Source: JALHRI01 sp044351685
GTDB lineage: Bacteria > Pseudomonadota > Alphaproteobacteria > Rickettsiales > UBA3002
Direction of reading: 5' to 3'
DNA: 24,604 nt
NCBI GenBank assembly: GCA_044351685.1
Contig: JBILFK010000003.1
Coordinates: 1-24,604, forward strand
Shown: one piece after another, positions 6,868-15,000 of the stretch
Numbering within the stretch: position 1 is the stretch's first letter
Layout of the letters: each line of letters starts with the position of its first letter
Translations under genes and position numbers: made by a program
The notes under the pieces: model-generated
What the model saw: only the letters and a program-made list of their open reading frames with translations
Database searches by the model: none
What the model was told of the DNA's origin: nothing

Positions 6868-8165
6868 GCGATGCCTTGCGCTTTCCAGCGTTCGTAACGC
6901 CACGCAAAGGTAAGCCACGGAATATGCCTGCCGAACCACGCGAACCATCCATGCTTATCGACCCATAATGCATAGGCGACATAATCGGGGTCATCGGCGA
7001 AAATGCGTTCTTCCACAATCGAGCGCAGAAAATAAATACCGCACACGCCCACCCATAAAATTGTTAGGCGCAATGAATCGAGCACACCATCACCCATCAG
7101 GAAGGGCAGGGAAATCAGCAACCAGCCGGCGCATTTTGATACATAGATCGGGTGGCGCGTATAGCGGAACGGCCCATTGGTGATCACCCCGCGATGCGCC
7201 AGATTAGACGCGCGAATGCCAAGAATGGCCTCGCCCCACAAATGGATGATTTCGGTGAGAATAATGGCAATGCCTATGCTGTAAAACACCCACGGTGTAT
7301 CGCTGAACAGATGGATCCACGGTTTTTCCATCGGTGTTTCGTACACGCTCGGGCGGTAATTAAACCAACTGCCGAACACGCCCGTTACAAAAGGTGGGTA
7401 GCATGCTAGTGTGACTACCCAGCCAAACCACGACATATCCACTTTGCGTACATGGGTGTTCAGCAATTTCGCGCTGAAAATATAGCCCGGCACAATGGTA
7501 GCGATGAGCAGGGTAAACAGCATCGACATAATGGCCTGCTGGCATGCGGCCCAATTGCTAACATCCAGTATGGCGGCTTCCTGCATGCGCATAGCGGCAA
7601 CGCCAATGACTAGCGCACAGAAATTCAGCGGTAGAAAAATAATGCGAATCAGTAAGACAAACGCACCGTGCTGCATCTGTTGCCAATCGATCTCGCGCCA
7701 GCGGCCAAGCACGAATAGCCCGCTATACCATGAGAATTCTTTCTGTTCGCCGAGCACACGCTCGCTGTGCAGCAGATAGATGGCAGCAAGCAACGCCGCC
7801 AGCGGCACGCCATACGGCGCGACCAGCCTGAGCGGTTCGTAGTAGGGATTGTGGTATACCGGTAGTAGCCGCCACACCAGATACAGCACGCCAATTCCTG
7901 CCATCACCCCCAGCCATTTAATGCCGACACGGCGCGACAATGCCCTATCGATAGAAAGGCGAAGTGTGGGCAGGCTCTTCCGGGTGCGCATATATTCAAC
8001 CGCCGCCATTTGCGTGGTGACTAGCGCAACGATCACGCAGGCTAGCGCGAAGGTGCTGATATCGGTATCGCGCAGCGCTAGATAGGTGAGCACCACGTTT
8101 GCCATGCTGAGGAAGGGATCGTACCACTGGCTGCACGAACGCGGAATGCTAGGGTTTTCAGTCAT
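6864..8165 (-). CDS. Isoprenylcysteine carboxyl methyltransferase-like membrane protein
   Basis: 433 aa from ATG 8165, with GGAG about 10 nt upstream. There are several N-terminal TM segments that are not typical of short ICMT proteins. The C-terminal third has the hallmark of the ICMT/PEMT/NnrU superfamily: GVITNGPFRYTRHPIYVSKC, a hydrophobic span, then RSIVEERIFADDPDYVAY (the RHP and E-E...D..Y motifs that bind SAM and head groups). It is predicted to be an inner-membrane SAM-dependent methyltransferase of unknown lipid or prenyl-type substrate. It lies 4 bp after the channel-like gene and overlaps the next gene by ATGA, which strongly implies one transcript. The long N-terminal membrane extension (about 250 residues) is unusual. 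Confidence 0.75.
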   Translation of the reverse strand: MTENPSIPRSCSQWYDPFLSMANVVLTYLALRDTDISTFALACVIVALVTTQMAAVEYMRTRKSLPTLRLSIDRALSRRVGIKWLGVMAGIGVLYLVWRLLPVYHNPYYEPLRLVAPYGVPLAALLAAIYLLHSERVLGEQKEFSWYSGLFVLGRWREIDWQQMQHGAFVLLIRIIFLPLNFCALVIGVAAMRMQEAAILDVSNWAACQQAIMSMLFTLLIATIVPGYIFSAKLLNTHVRKVDMSWFGWVVTLACYPPFVTGVFGSWFNYRPSVYETPMEKPWIHLFSDTPWVFYSIGIAIILTEIIHLWGEAILGIRASNLAHRGVITNGPFRYTRHPIYVSKCAGWLLISLPFLMGDGVLDSLRLTILWVGVCGIYFLRSIVEERIFADDPDYVAYALWVDKHGWFAWFGRHIPWLTFAWRYERWKAQGIA

Positions 8166-8169
8166 ACCA

Positions 8170-8508
8170 CTACTCCGGCTGGTGGAAATGATGCAGAATA
8201 CGGTGGAAAAGCGGCGCCAACAATACGCCACCGCAGACCATGAGGAAGAAACCGCTATAGAGCGCATAGAAAGAAGCAAACAGTTTGCCGCCAAACGTAT
8301 GCAGCGTATCAACAGGCCCCATGCCCCCCAGAATCATGGCGGCATTCAGCAAGGCATCGAGCCAGGAAAGCGACTCGAGATAGTGATAGCCAACCACACC
8401 CACGATAAGCGATACCAGCGTTGCCGTAAGCACTACCCAGAGTTGGTGCAGTAAGCGCAGGCCGAAGGATCTGCGTGAGAGCAACGGCAGTGTTTTCTTT
8501 TCAAACAT
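8170..8508 (-). CDS. Small two-TM, ion-channel-like membrane protein
   Basis: 112 aa from ATG 8508; an upstream ATG at 8556 lacks a ribosome site and would extend into the secE promoter. Two long hydrophobic helices (about residues 22-45 and 65-95) flank a short segment LNAAMILGGMGPVDTLHTFG. The layout TM1-pore-like loop-G-T/G-G-K-TM2 mirrors the two-TM potassium-channel fold (Ion_trans_2). The selectivity filter TxGYG is absent and reads GGMGP, so it is a degenerate relative at best. First gene of the minus-strand membrane operon, divergent from secE. Confidence 0.65.
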   Translation of the reverse strand: MFEKKTLPLLSRRSFGLRLLHQLWVVLTATLVSLIVGVVGYHYLESLSWLDALLNAAMILGGMGPVDTLHTFGGKLFASFYALYSGFFLMVCGGVLLAPLFHRILHHFHQPE

Positions 8509-8550
8509 CGCGTCTAGCCTAGCCACCCTGATGGCAAAAACAATCACTAC

Positions 8551-8579
8551 TTGCATCTTACGGGGAATCGGGCTATATG
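8551..8579 (+). promoter_or_regulatory. Promoter of secE-nusG
   Basis: -35 TTGCAT (8551-8556), 17-bp spacer, -10 TATATG (8574-8579). The predicted start is near 8585-8587, just before the leader hairpin. It lies in the divergent gap after the minus-strand operon start at 8508. Confidence 0.55.
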
Positions 8580-8586
8580 GCCGCAC

Positions 8587-8613
8587 GCACACCCCTAAAC
8601 GGTGTGCTTTTTT
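8587..8613 (+). terminator. Terminator-like hairpin in the secE leader
   Basis: GCACACC / GGTGTGC (7 bp, 7-nt loop) followed directly by six T. It sits 17 nt before the secE ATG and at the predicted 5' end of its transcript. It could be a 5' stabilising hairpin or an attenuator, or a terminator for stray readthrough. Confidence 0.6.
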
Positions 8614-8629
8614 ATCGGTGGAAAAACCA

Positions 8630-8827
8630 ATGTTAAAATTAAACCCAGCAAAATATATCCGCGAAGTACGTCAGGAAACTGGCAAGGTCACCTGGCCTAC
8701 ACGCAAAGAAACCCTGGTTTCCGGTGCGATGGTATTTGTGATTGCAGGCATTGCTTCGGTATTTTTTCTGATTGCCGATAGTGTGATGGCATGGGGCGTG
8801 CGCCTTGTGTTGGGTATGGGATCGTAG
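8630..8827 (+). CDS. secE: Preprotein translocase subunit SecE
   Basis: 65 aa from ATG 8630; upstream in-frame codons read through the promoter and leader hairpin and are rejected. The short alphaproteobacterial form has one amphipathic helix with the conserved REVRQETGKVTWPTRKET motif, then a single TM helix (AMVFVIAGIASVFFLIADSV). SecE clamps SecY in the inner-membrane SecYEG channel. Its stop overlaps the nusG ribosome site (TAGGAG), and nusG starts 9 nt later, the standard secE-nusG pairing. Confidence 0.95.
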   Translation: MLKLNPAKYIREVRQETGKVTWPTRKETLVSGAMVFVIAGIASVFFLIADSVMAWGVRLVLGMGS

Positions 8828-8835
8828 GAGACAAT

Positions 8836-9432
8836 ATGAGCGAAGCAGCAGCAAGCACGGAAGAAACCATCGAGGTGGCCGTTCCAGTAAATCCTAAAGC
8901 GAAATGGTATATTATCCATGCGCATTCCGGGTTTGAGAAAAAAGTGGCCAGCCATATTCTGGAAGAAGCCGCACAAAAAGGCTTAAGCGCGATGTTCGAG
9001 CGCGTGGTCGTGCCTACTGAAGAAGTGGTAGAAGTGCGCCGTGGTAAAAAAGTGCAAAGCGAACGCAAATTTTTCCCCGGCTATGTGTTAGCCAAAATGG
9101 AAATGACCGATGCCACCTGGCAGCTGGTGAAGAAAACCGATAAGGTAACCGGCTTTTTGGGCGGCAAAGGTATACGCCCACAACCCATTACCGAAGCCGA
9201 GGCAGAAGCGATTTTCGCGCAAGCCGAAGAGGGCGCAAGCTCGGCACGCAACGCGGTGCGTTTCGACATTGGCGAACAGGTGAAAATTATCGATGGTCCG
9301 TTTGAATCGTTCATTGGTACGGTGGAAGATATCGATGATGGCCGCGGCAAGCTGAAAGTCTCGGTATCGATTTTCGGCCGCGCCACACCGGTAGAGCTGA
9401 CCTTCGAGCAAGTGCATAAGGTAGCGGGCTAA
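8836..9432 (+). CDS. nusG: Transcription termination/antitermination factor NusG
   Basis: 198 aa from ATG 8836, with AGGAG 5 nt upstream. The NGN domain begins KWYIIHAHSGFEKKVASHI and includes FFPGYVLAKMEM, which contacts RNA polymerase. A C-terminal KOW domain (GEQVKIIDGPFESFIGTVED...) binds Rho or S10. Length and motifs are normal, with a slightly long acidic N-terminus. It couples transcription, translation and termination. It is probably co-transcribed with secE and followed by a hairpin and a new promoter for rplK. Confidence 0.97.
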   Translation: MSEAAASTEETIEVAVPVNPKAKWYIIHAHSGFEKKVASHILEEAAQKGLSAMFERVVVPTEEVVEVRRGKKVQSERKFFPGYVLAKMEMTDATWQLVKKTDKVTGFLGGKGIRPQPITEAEAEAIFAQAEEGASSARNAVRFDIGEQVKIIDGPFESFIGTVEDIDDGRGKLKVSVSIFGRATPVELTFEQVHKVAG

Positions 9433-9447
9433 GTTCACGAACGAGGT

Positions 9448-9498
9448 GAGCATGGGGAAGCCGGCATGCCGGAACCGGCATTGCGTGCTCTTGATTTT
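9448..9498 (+). terminator. Putative terminator after nusG
   Basis: GAGCA (9448-9452) pairs with TGCTC (9486-9490), with an inner GCCGG/CCGGC stem (9460-9464 / 9475-9479), and is followed by TTGATTTT. The stem is interrupted, so its efficiency is uncertain. Confidence 0.4.
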
Positions 9499-9500
9499 CG

Positions 9501-9528
9501 CTGAAACCTGACACCAGACACCTAACCC
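9501..9528 (+). repeat. Degenerate heptad repeat (four units)
   Basis: CTGAAAC CTGACAC CAGACAC CTAACCC: four consecutive 7-mers sharing a C-x-x-A-x-x-C skeleton, between the nusG terminator and the rplK promoter. The same heptad family occurs in the opposite orientation at 16136-16156. Confidence 0.5.
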
Positions 9529-9539
9529 CTAAAAAAACC

Positions 9540-9567
9540 TTGCAATTGCGAAATTCGCCCGTATAGT
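9540..9567 (+). promoter_or_regulatory. Promoter of the rplK operon
   Basis: -35 TTGCAA (9540-9545), 16-bp spacer, -10 TATAGT (9562-9567). It gives a leader of about 115 nt before rplK. Confidence 0.65.
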
Positions 9568-9655
9568 CCGCCTTCCTTTTGGGAGGCAGACATTGCGCTG
9601 ACCGCGTTAACTGGCAGAAAACATGGGGTTTTCGAGCGGGTAACACACCAATTAT

Positions 9656-9674
9656 GAAGCGGATGCCCCGCTTC
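9656..9674 (+). promoter_or_regulatory. Hairpin just upstream of the rplK ribosome site
   Basis: GAAGCGG / CCGCTTC, a perfect 7-bp stem with a 5-nt loop, ends 6 nt before the GAGG of rplK. In E. coli ribosomal protein L1 represses rplKA by binding the leader near this point. That this hairpin is the L1 site is inference. Confidence 0.45.
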
Positions 9675-9690
9675 GGAAATGAGGCAAGAC

Positions 9691-10125
9691 ATGGCAAAAG
9701 AAATTACTGGCTATATTAAGCTGCAGATTCCTGCAGGCAAAGCCAACCCTGCTCCACCTATCGGCCCTGCGCTCGGTCAGGCTGGCGTGAACATCATGGA
9801 ATTCTGCAAGCAGTTTAACGCTGCCACCCAGCAAAAAGAAGTCGGCATGCCGATTCCGGTGGTAATCACCGTATATAAAGACCGTTCGTTCACGTTCATT
9901 ATGAAGCAGCCCCCTGTGAGCTACTTCCTGATGAAAGCGGCCGGCATCACAAAAGGTTGCCCAACTGTGGGTAAAGATATTGTGGGTAGCGTGACGATGA
10001 CGCAGATTCGTGAAATAGCGAAACAAAAAATTCAAGACATGAACGCCAACGATATCGAAGCGGCAAGCCGCATGATCGCGGGTTCGGCCATGTCGATGGG
10101 TCTTAAAGTAGAGGAGGCAGCATAA
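9691..10125 (+). CDS. rplK: 50S ribosomal protein L11
   Basis: 144 aa from ATG 9691 (GAGG 7 nt upstream). It begins KEITGYIKLQIPAGKANPAP, with the proline-rich N-terminal domain that binds stringent-factor RelA and factors at the GTPase centre. The C-terminal domain binds 23S rRNA and contains ILKD-equivalent KQPPVSYFLMKAAG and a DMNANDIEAASRMIAGSAMSMG tail. Length is normal. It overlaps rplA by one base (TAATG), which supports coupled translation as in other bacteria. Confidence 0.97.
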   Translation: MAKEITGYIKLQIPAGKANPAPPIGPALGQAGVNIMEFCKQFNAATQQKEVGMPIPVVITVYKDRSFTFIMKQPPVSYFLMKAAGITKGCPTVGKDIVGSVTMTQIREIAKQKIQDMNANDIEAASRMIAGSAMSMGLKVEEAA

Positions 10126-10820
10126 TGGCTTCTGGAAAACGTATACGTGCCGCGCATGCGGCAGTGGATGCCAACAAAGCCTACACGCTGAAAGATGCGG
10201 TGGCGCTGGTGAAGGCAAATGCCCGTGTGAAATTCGACGAAACCGTTGATGTCGCGATGAATCTGGGCGTGGATCCTAAACAATCCGATCAGCAGGTGCG
10301 CGGCGTTGTAGCCATGCCAAATGGCCTCGGCAAAAACGTGCGCGTTGCGGTGTTTGCCAAAGGCGACAAAGCAGAGCTTGCGAAAAAAGCCGGTGCTGAT
10401 TTGGTCGGCGGCGATGATCTGGCCGAGATGGTACAAAAAGGCGAAATGAATTTCGATGTATGTATCGCGACACCTGACATGATGGTGACCGTTGGTAAAA
10501 TCGGTAAAATCTTGGGCCCGCGAGGTCTGATGCCAAACCCAAAGCTTGGCACTGTCACGCCAGATGTTGAAAAAGCGATCAAAGCGGCCAAGTCGGGTCA
10601 GGTAGAATTCAAGCTTGAAAAAGCCGGGATTGTGCATGCGGGTATTGGCAAAGCAAGCTTCACCGAAGAAGCGATTGCACAGAACATTAAAGCGCTCGTA
10701 GAAGCGGTGCATAAAGCCAAGCCAACCGGCGCAAAAGGCAATTACATCAAGAAAATATCGGTATCCACGACGATGGGGCCTGGCATTAAGCTTGATATCA
10801 ACGATGTATTGGCAGCGTAA
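10125..10820 (+). CDS. rplA: 50S ribosomal protein L1
   Basis: 231 aa from ATG 10125, with a strong AGGAGG upstream. The two-domain L1 fold is visible: FDETVDVAMNLGVDPKQSDQ near the start, the central VGKIGKILGPRGLMPNPKLGT signature, and the C-terminal TTMGPGIKLDIN. It binds the mobile stalk of 23S rRNA and, in well-studied bacteria, represses its own operon. Only 11 nt separate it from rplJ, so rplJ is on the same transcript. Confidence 0.97.
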   Translation: MASGKRIRAAHAAVDANKAYTLKDAVALVKANARVKFDETVDVAMNLGVDPKQSDQQVRGVVAMPNGLGKNVRVAVFAKGDKAELAKKAGADLVGGDDLAEMVQKGEMNFDVCIATPDMMVTVGKIGKILGPRGLMPNPKLGTVTPDVEKAIKAAKSGQVEFKLEKAGIVHAGIGKASFTEEAIAQNIKALVEAVHKAKPTGAKGNYIKKISVSTTMGPGIKLDINDVLAA

Positions 10821-10831
10821 GGGGTCAGGTC

Positions 10832-11347
10832 ATGAATAGAGCACAAAAGAAACAGTGGATTGAAACCACCCATGATCAGGTTGCCAACGCCGAGATCGTT
10901 ATTCTGGCGCATTACAAGGGCCTTACCGTGGCGGAAATCACCGAGTTGCGTGTGGCCATGCGTGCCGCAGGCGCTGGGTTTAAAGTAACCAAAAACCGTT
11001 TGGCTACCCGTGCAGTTGCGGGCACCAAATACGAACAACTAACCGGAATGTTCAAAGGGCCTACGGCAGTTGCCTATGCCAATGATCCGGTTGCGGCCGC
11101 AAAAGCGCTGAGCGAATTTGCGAAGAAGAAAGAGAAACTGGTGCTGCTCGGCGGCGCGTTTGGTGAGAAAACCCTGAATAAAGCTGCGATTACCCAGCTG
11201 GCAAGTCTGCCAAGCCTGGATCAATTGCGCGCTCAGATTCTGGCGCTTCTCAACACGCCGGCGACACGTATCGCAGGTGTGCTTAGTGCGCCGGCGGGCC
11301 AGTTGGCGCGTGTATTCAATGCCTATGCAACGAAAGACGCGGCGTAA
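10832..11347 (+). CDS. rplJ: 50S ribosomal protein L10
   Basis: 171 aa from ATG 10832, with AGGGG/AGG upstream. The conserved N-terminal VANAEIVILAHYKGLTVAEI and KVTKNRLATRAVAGT bind rRNA. The C-terminal helix carries the L7/L12 dimers of the stalk. The 11-nt gap to rplA leaves no room for the long L10-L12-binding leader found before rplJ in enterics, so any autoregulation must work differently, possibly through the hairpin module that starts 6 nt after its stop. Confidence 0.97.
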   Translation: MNRAQKKQWIETTHDQVANAEIVILAHYKGLTVAEITELRVAMRAAGAGFKVTKNRLATRAVAGTKYEQLTGMFKGPTAVAYANDPVAAAKALSEFAKKKEKLVLLGGAFGEKTLNKAAITQLASLPSLDQLRAQILALLNTPATRIAGVLSAPAGQLARVFNAYATKDAA

Positions 11348-11353
11348 TTTGCG

Positions 11354-11443
11354 TACTGAAAAGTCCCTCGCACACGCTCGGTGTACTTTTCAGTAGGTAA
11401 TAAAGTGAAAATAATTCCTTGAGGCGGCTCGGCGGAATTATTT
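11354..11443 (+). repeat. Composite two-hairpin element, copy A (rplJ-rplL spacer)
   Basis: Hairpin 1: 11-bp perfect stem 11354-11364 / 11385-11395 around a 20-nt loop that starts CCCTCGC and ends GCTCGGTGT. Hairpin 2: 10-bp perfect stem 11409-11418 / 11434-11443 around a 15-nt loop; the core CTTGAGGCGGCTCGGCG (11418-11434) is conserved with copy B. It starts 6 nt after the rplJ stop. It cannot be a full terminator because rplL must be expressed, unless rplL has its own promoter. Confidence 0.85.
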
Positions 11444-11488
11444 CGGTAAGTTAATAAGTTAAGTAGTATTTTTTAAAAGGGGATTACC

Positions 11489-11860
11489 ATGGCAAACTTA
11501 GAACAAATCGTGAACGACCTTTCGGCGCTCACCGTACTGGAAGCAGCAGAACTTTCGAAGCTTCTGGAAGAAAAATGGGGCGTTTCGGCTGCAGCACCTG
11601 TTGCTGTTGCCGCTGCTGCTGCAGCACCTGCTGCCGCTGCTGAAGAGCAAACCGAATTCACCGTTGTGCTGGCCGATGCTGGTGCAAACAAAATCAACGT
11701 GATTAAAGAAGTGCGCGCAATCACCGGTCTGGGCCTGAAAGAAGCCAAAGACCTGGTTGAAGGTGCACCGAAAAACGTGAAAGAAGGCGTGAACAAAGAA
11801 GAAGCTGAGAAAATCAAAAAGCTTCTCGTTGATGCCGGCGCGAAAGTTGAGCTTAAATAG
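11489..11860 (+). CDS. rplL: 50S ribosomal protein L7/L12
   Basis: 123 aa from ATG 11489 (AAAGGGG upstream). The N-terminal dimerisation domain (NLEQIVNDLSALTVLEAAELSKLLEEKW) is followed by an alanine-rich flexible hinge (about residues 32-52). The C-terminal factor-binding domain includes NKINVIKEVRAITGLGLKEA and KDLVEGAPKNVKEGV. It forms the multimeric stalk that recruits elongation factors. A G+C-rich hairpin follows in the gap to rpoB. Confidence 0.97.
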   Translation: MANLEQIVNDLSALTVLEAAELSKLLEEKWGVSAAAPVAVAAAAAAPAAAAEEQTEFTVVLADAGANKINVIKEVRAITGLGLKEAKDLVEGAPKNVKEGVNKEEAEKIKKLLVDAGAKVELK

Positions 11861-11882
11861 CACAATCGCTACTGTAAACTAA

Positions 11883-11912
11883 GAGGGGGGCCGGGATTTC
11901 TCGGCACCCCTC
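11883..11912 (+). terminator. Attenuator-like hairpin between rplL and rpoB
   Basis: GAGGGG / CCCCTC with an inner GCCG/CGGC stem and one mismatch, 22 nt after rplL. No clean T-run follows (TCGTCGTTTATCTT), so partial termination or RNase processing is likely, as described for the same gap in enterics. Two smaller hairpins follow in the rpoB leader: GCGGT-AAC-ACCGC (11941-11953) and CCCAAC...GTTGGG (11964-11986). Confidence 0.55.
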
Positions 11913-12013
11913 GTCGTTTATCTTGCATTTCCGTTCGATTGCGGTAACACCGCACACGCACAACCCAACGTGCGCTATTAGTTGGGATTGATTGACTTTG
12001 AATTGGGGACTTT

Positions 12014-15000
12014 ATGGCTCAGGCAGCAGGCGCGTATCAGCATTCCTTCACCTCAAAAAAGCGTATTCGTAAGAGTTTTGGTAAAATCGCCTCGGCGACC
12101 ACGCTTCCGAACTTGATTGAGGTTCAGAAAAACTCGTACGAGCAGTTCCTGCAAATGTTTGTGCCCGTGAAAGACCGTCGCAGCACCGGCCTGCATGCCG
12201 TGTTCAAGTCGGTATTTCCGATTAAAGATTTCTCGGAAACCTCGACGCTCGAATATGTGCGTTACGAATTCGATAAGCCAAAATACGATGTTGATGAGTG
12301 CCGTCAGCGTGGCATTAACTTTGCCGCTCCCCTTCGCGTGACGTTGCGCCTGATTGTATGGCTGGTCGATGAAGATACCGGTGCGCGTGAAATCAAGGAC
12401 ATTAAAGAACAAGACGTGTACATGAGCGATATTCCGCTGATGACCGATAACGGCACCTTCGTGATAAACGGCACCGAGCGCGTAATCGTTTCGCAGATGC
12501 ACCGTTCGCCTGGCGTGTTTTTCGATCACGATCACGGCAAAACCCATAGCTCGGGTAAATTCCTTTATAGCGCGCGCATCATTCCTTACCGTGGTTCGTG
12601 GCTGGATTTTGAATTCGACGCAAAAGATATCGTGTATGTCCGTATCGATCGCCGCCGCAAACTGCCTGCCACCACCATCATGCGTGCACTTGGCATGGAT
12701 AACCAACAGATTCTCAATACCTTCTACCAAACGCGCCATTTCAAACACGGCAAAAAAGGCTGGATGGCGCATTTCAACACCGATGAGTGGAAAGGCAAAA
12801 AGCTGGAATTCGATTTGCGCGATGCGAAGTCGGGCGGCGTGATTGCTGAAGCCGGTGCAAAGCTGACCGCGCGCGCACTCAAGAAAATTGTCGAAGAAGG
12901 CATCAAAGAAATTCTGGTCGCCGACGAGTATGTGCTGGGTTCGTATATCGCTTCTGATATGGTGAACACCAAAACTGGTGAAATTTACGCCGAAGCCGGT
13001 GATGAATTAACCGAAGCGCTGCTGAACACGCTGACTGAAGCCGGCATTACCGATATTCCCGTGCTCAACATCGATCATATCAATGTAGGCGCCTATATTC
13101 GCAACACGCTGGCCGCCGATAAAAACATCACCCGTGATGATGCGCTGATCGATATTTACCGCGTCATGCGCCCTGGCGAACCTACCACGCCAGAAGCCGC
13201 GCTTGCGTTGTTTAACTCGCTGTTCTTCGAGCAAGAGCGCTACGATTTAAGCGAAGTGGGCCGCGTGAAAATGAATGCGCGCCTGAATCTTACCATCAAA
13301 GAAGAAGTTGGCACGCTGACTTCGGAAGATATTGTTGGCACCATCCAAACGCTGGTGAAGCTGAAAGATGGTATCGGCGAAATCGACGATATCGATCACC
13401 TTGGTAACCGCCGCGTGCGTTCGGTGGGCGAATTGATGGAAAACCAATTCCGCCTTGGCCTGCTGCGCATGGAGCGTGGGATTATGGAGCGTATGAGCAG
13501 TGTCGATATCGACACCGTCATGCCGCACGACCTTATCAACGCCAAGCCACTCGCCGCTTCAGTGCGCGAATTCTTTGGCTCGAGCCAGCTTTCGCAGTTC
13601 ATGGATCAAACCAACCCACTGTCGGAAATTACCCATAAACGCCGCCTTTCGGCGCTTGGGCCAGGTGGCTTAACGCGTGAACGCGCAGGCTTCGAAGTGC
13701 GCGATGTGCACCCGACCCATTATGGCCGTATCTGCCCGATTGAAACTCCGGAAGGCCCGAACATTGGTCTGATTAACTCGATGGCGACCTATGCGCGTAT
13801 CAATAAATACGGTTTCATCGAAACCCCATACCGCAAAGTAAAAGGCGGCAAGGTGCAAGCCGAAGTTGTATATCTCTCGGCGATCGAAGAAGGTCGCTAC
13901 ACGATTGCGCAAGCGAACGCGCCTATCACCGAAGATGGCAAGTTTGTGGAAGAACTGGTTTCTTGCCGCAAAGATGGCGACTTCGTGATGGCCACCAACG
14001 AACATATCGAATTCATGGATGTGGCGCCTAAGCAGCTGGTATCGGTTGCTGCCGCGCTGATTCCGTTCCTTGAAAACGATGATGCGAACCGCGCACTCAT
14101 GGGTTCGAACATGCAACGCCAAGCCGTGCCGCTGGTACGCGCCGATGCACCACTGGTTGGTACCGGCATGGAAGAAATTGTGGCACGCGATTCAGGTGCG
14201 GCGATTTCTGCACGCCGCGATGGTGTGGTCGATCAGGTCGATGCGCAACGTATCGTGATTCGTTGCCACGAGAAAAACCAAGATGGCACGCCGATCGTAG
14301 ATATTTTCACGCTGCAAAAATTCCAGCGTTCCAACCAGAACACCTGCATCAACCAGCGCCCGATTGTAAAAGTGGGCGATCAGGTAAAAGCAGGCGACGT
14401 GATCGCCGACGGCCCATCGACCGAACTTGGCGAATTGGCGCTTGGCCAGAACGTGCTTGTCGCGTTCATGCCATGGAACGGCTATAACTTCGAAGATTCG
14501 ATTCTGATTTCCGAACGCTTGGTTGCCGAAGATCGTTTCACCTCGATTCACATCGAAGAATTCGAAATCATGGCGCGTGATACGAAGCTCGGGCCAGAAG
14601 AAATTACCCGCGACATCCCGAACGTGGGCGAAGAAGCCCTGCGCTCGCTCGATGAAATCGGTGTTGTGCATATTGGTGCGGAAGTGCGCCCTGGTGATAT
14701 TTTGGTGGGTAAGGTGACTCCGAAATCGGAAAGCCCGATGACCCCAGAAGAAAAATTGCTGCGCGCCATTTTCGGTGAAAAAGCATCGGATGTGCGTGAT
14801 AGCTCGCTGCGCCTGCCTCCGGGCAATCAAGGCACGGTGGTTGGTGTGCGTATTTTCAGCCGTCGTGGCATCGATAAAGATGAGCGCGCGGTAGCGATTG
14901 AGCGTGCAGAAATTGACCGCTTAGCTAAAAACCGTGACGATGAGCGCGCGATTGCCGAGCGTTTCATTTACGGTGCGATGAAGGAATATCTGGTGGGTAA

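Noticed and set aside
8500..8629. tRNA-Trp often found upstream of secE
   Set aside because: No cloverleaf or TTCRANY loop can be drawn; only the promoter and a 7-bp hairpin are present.
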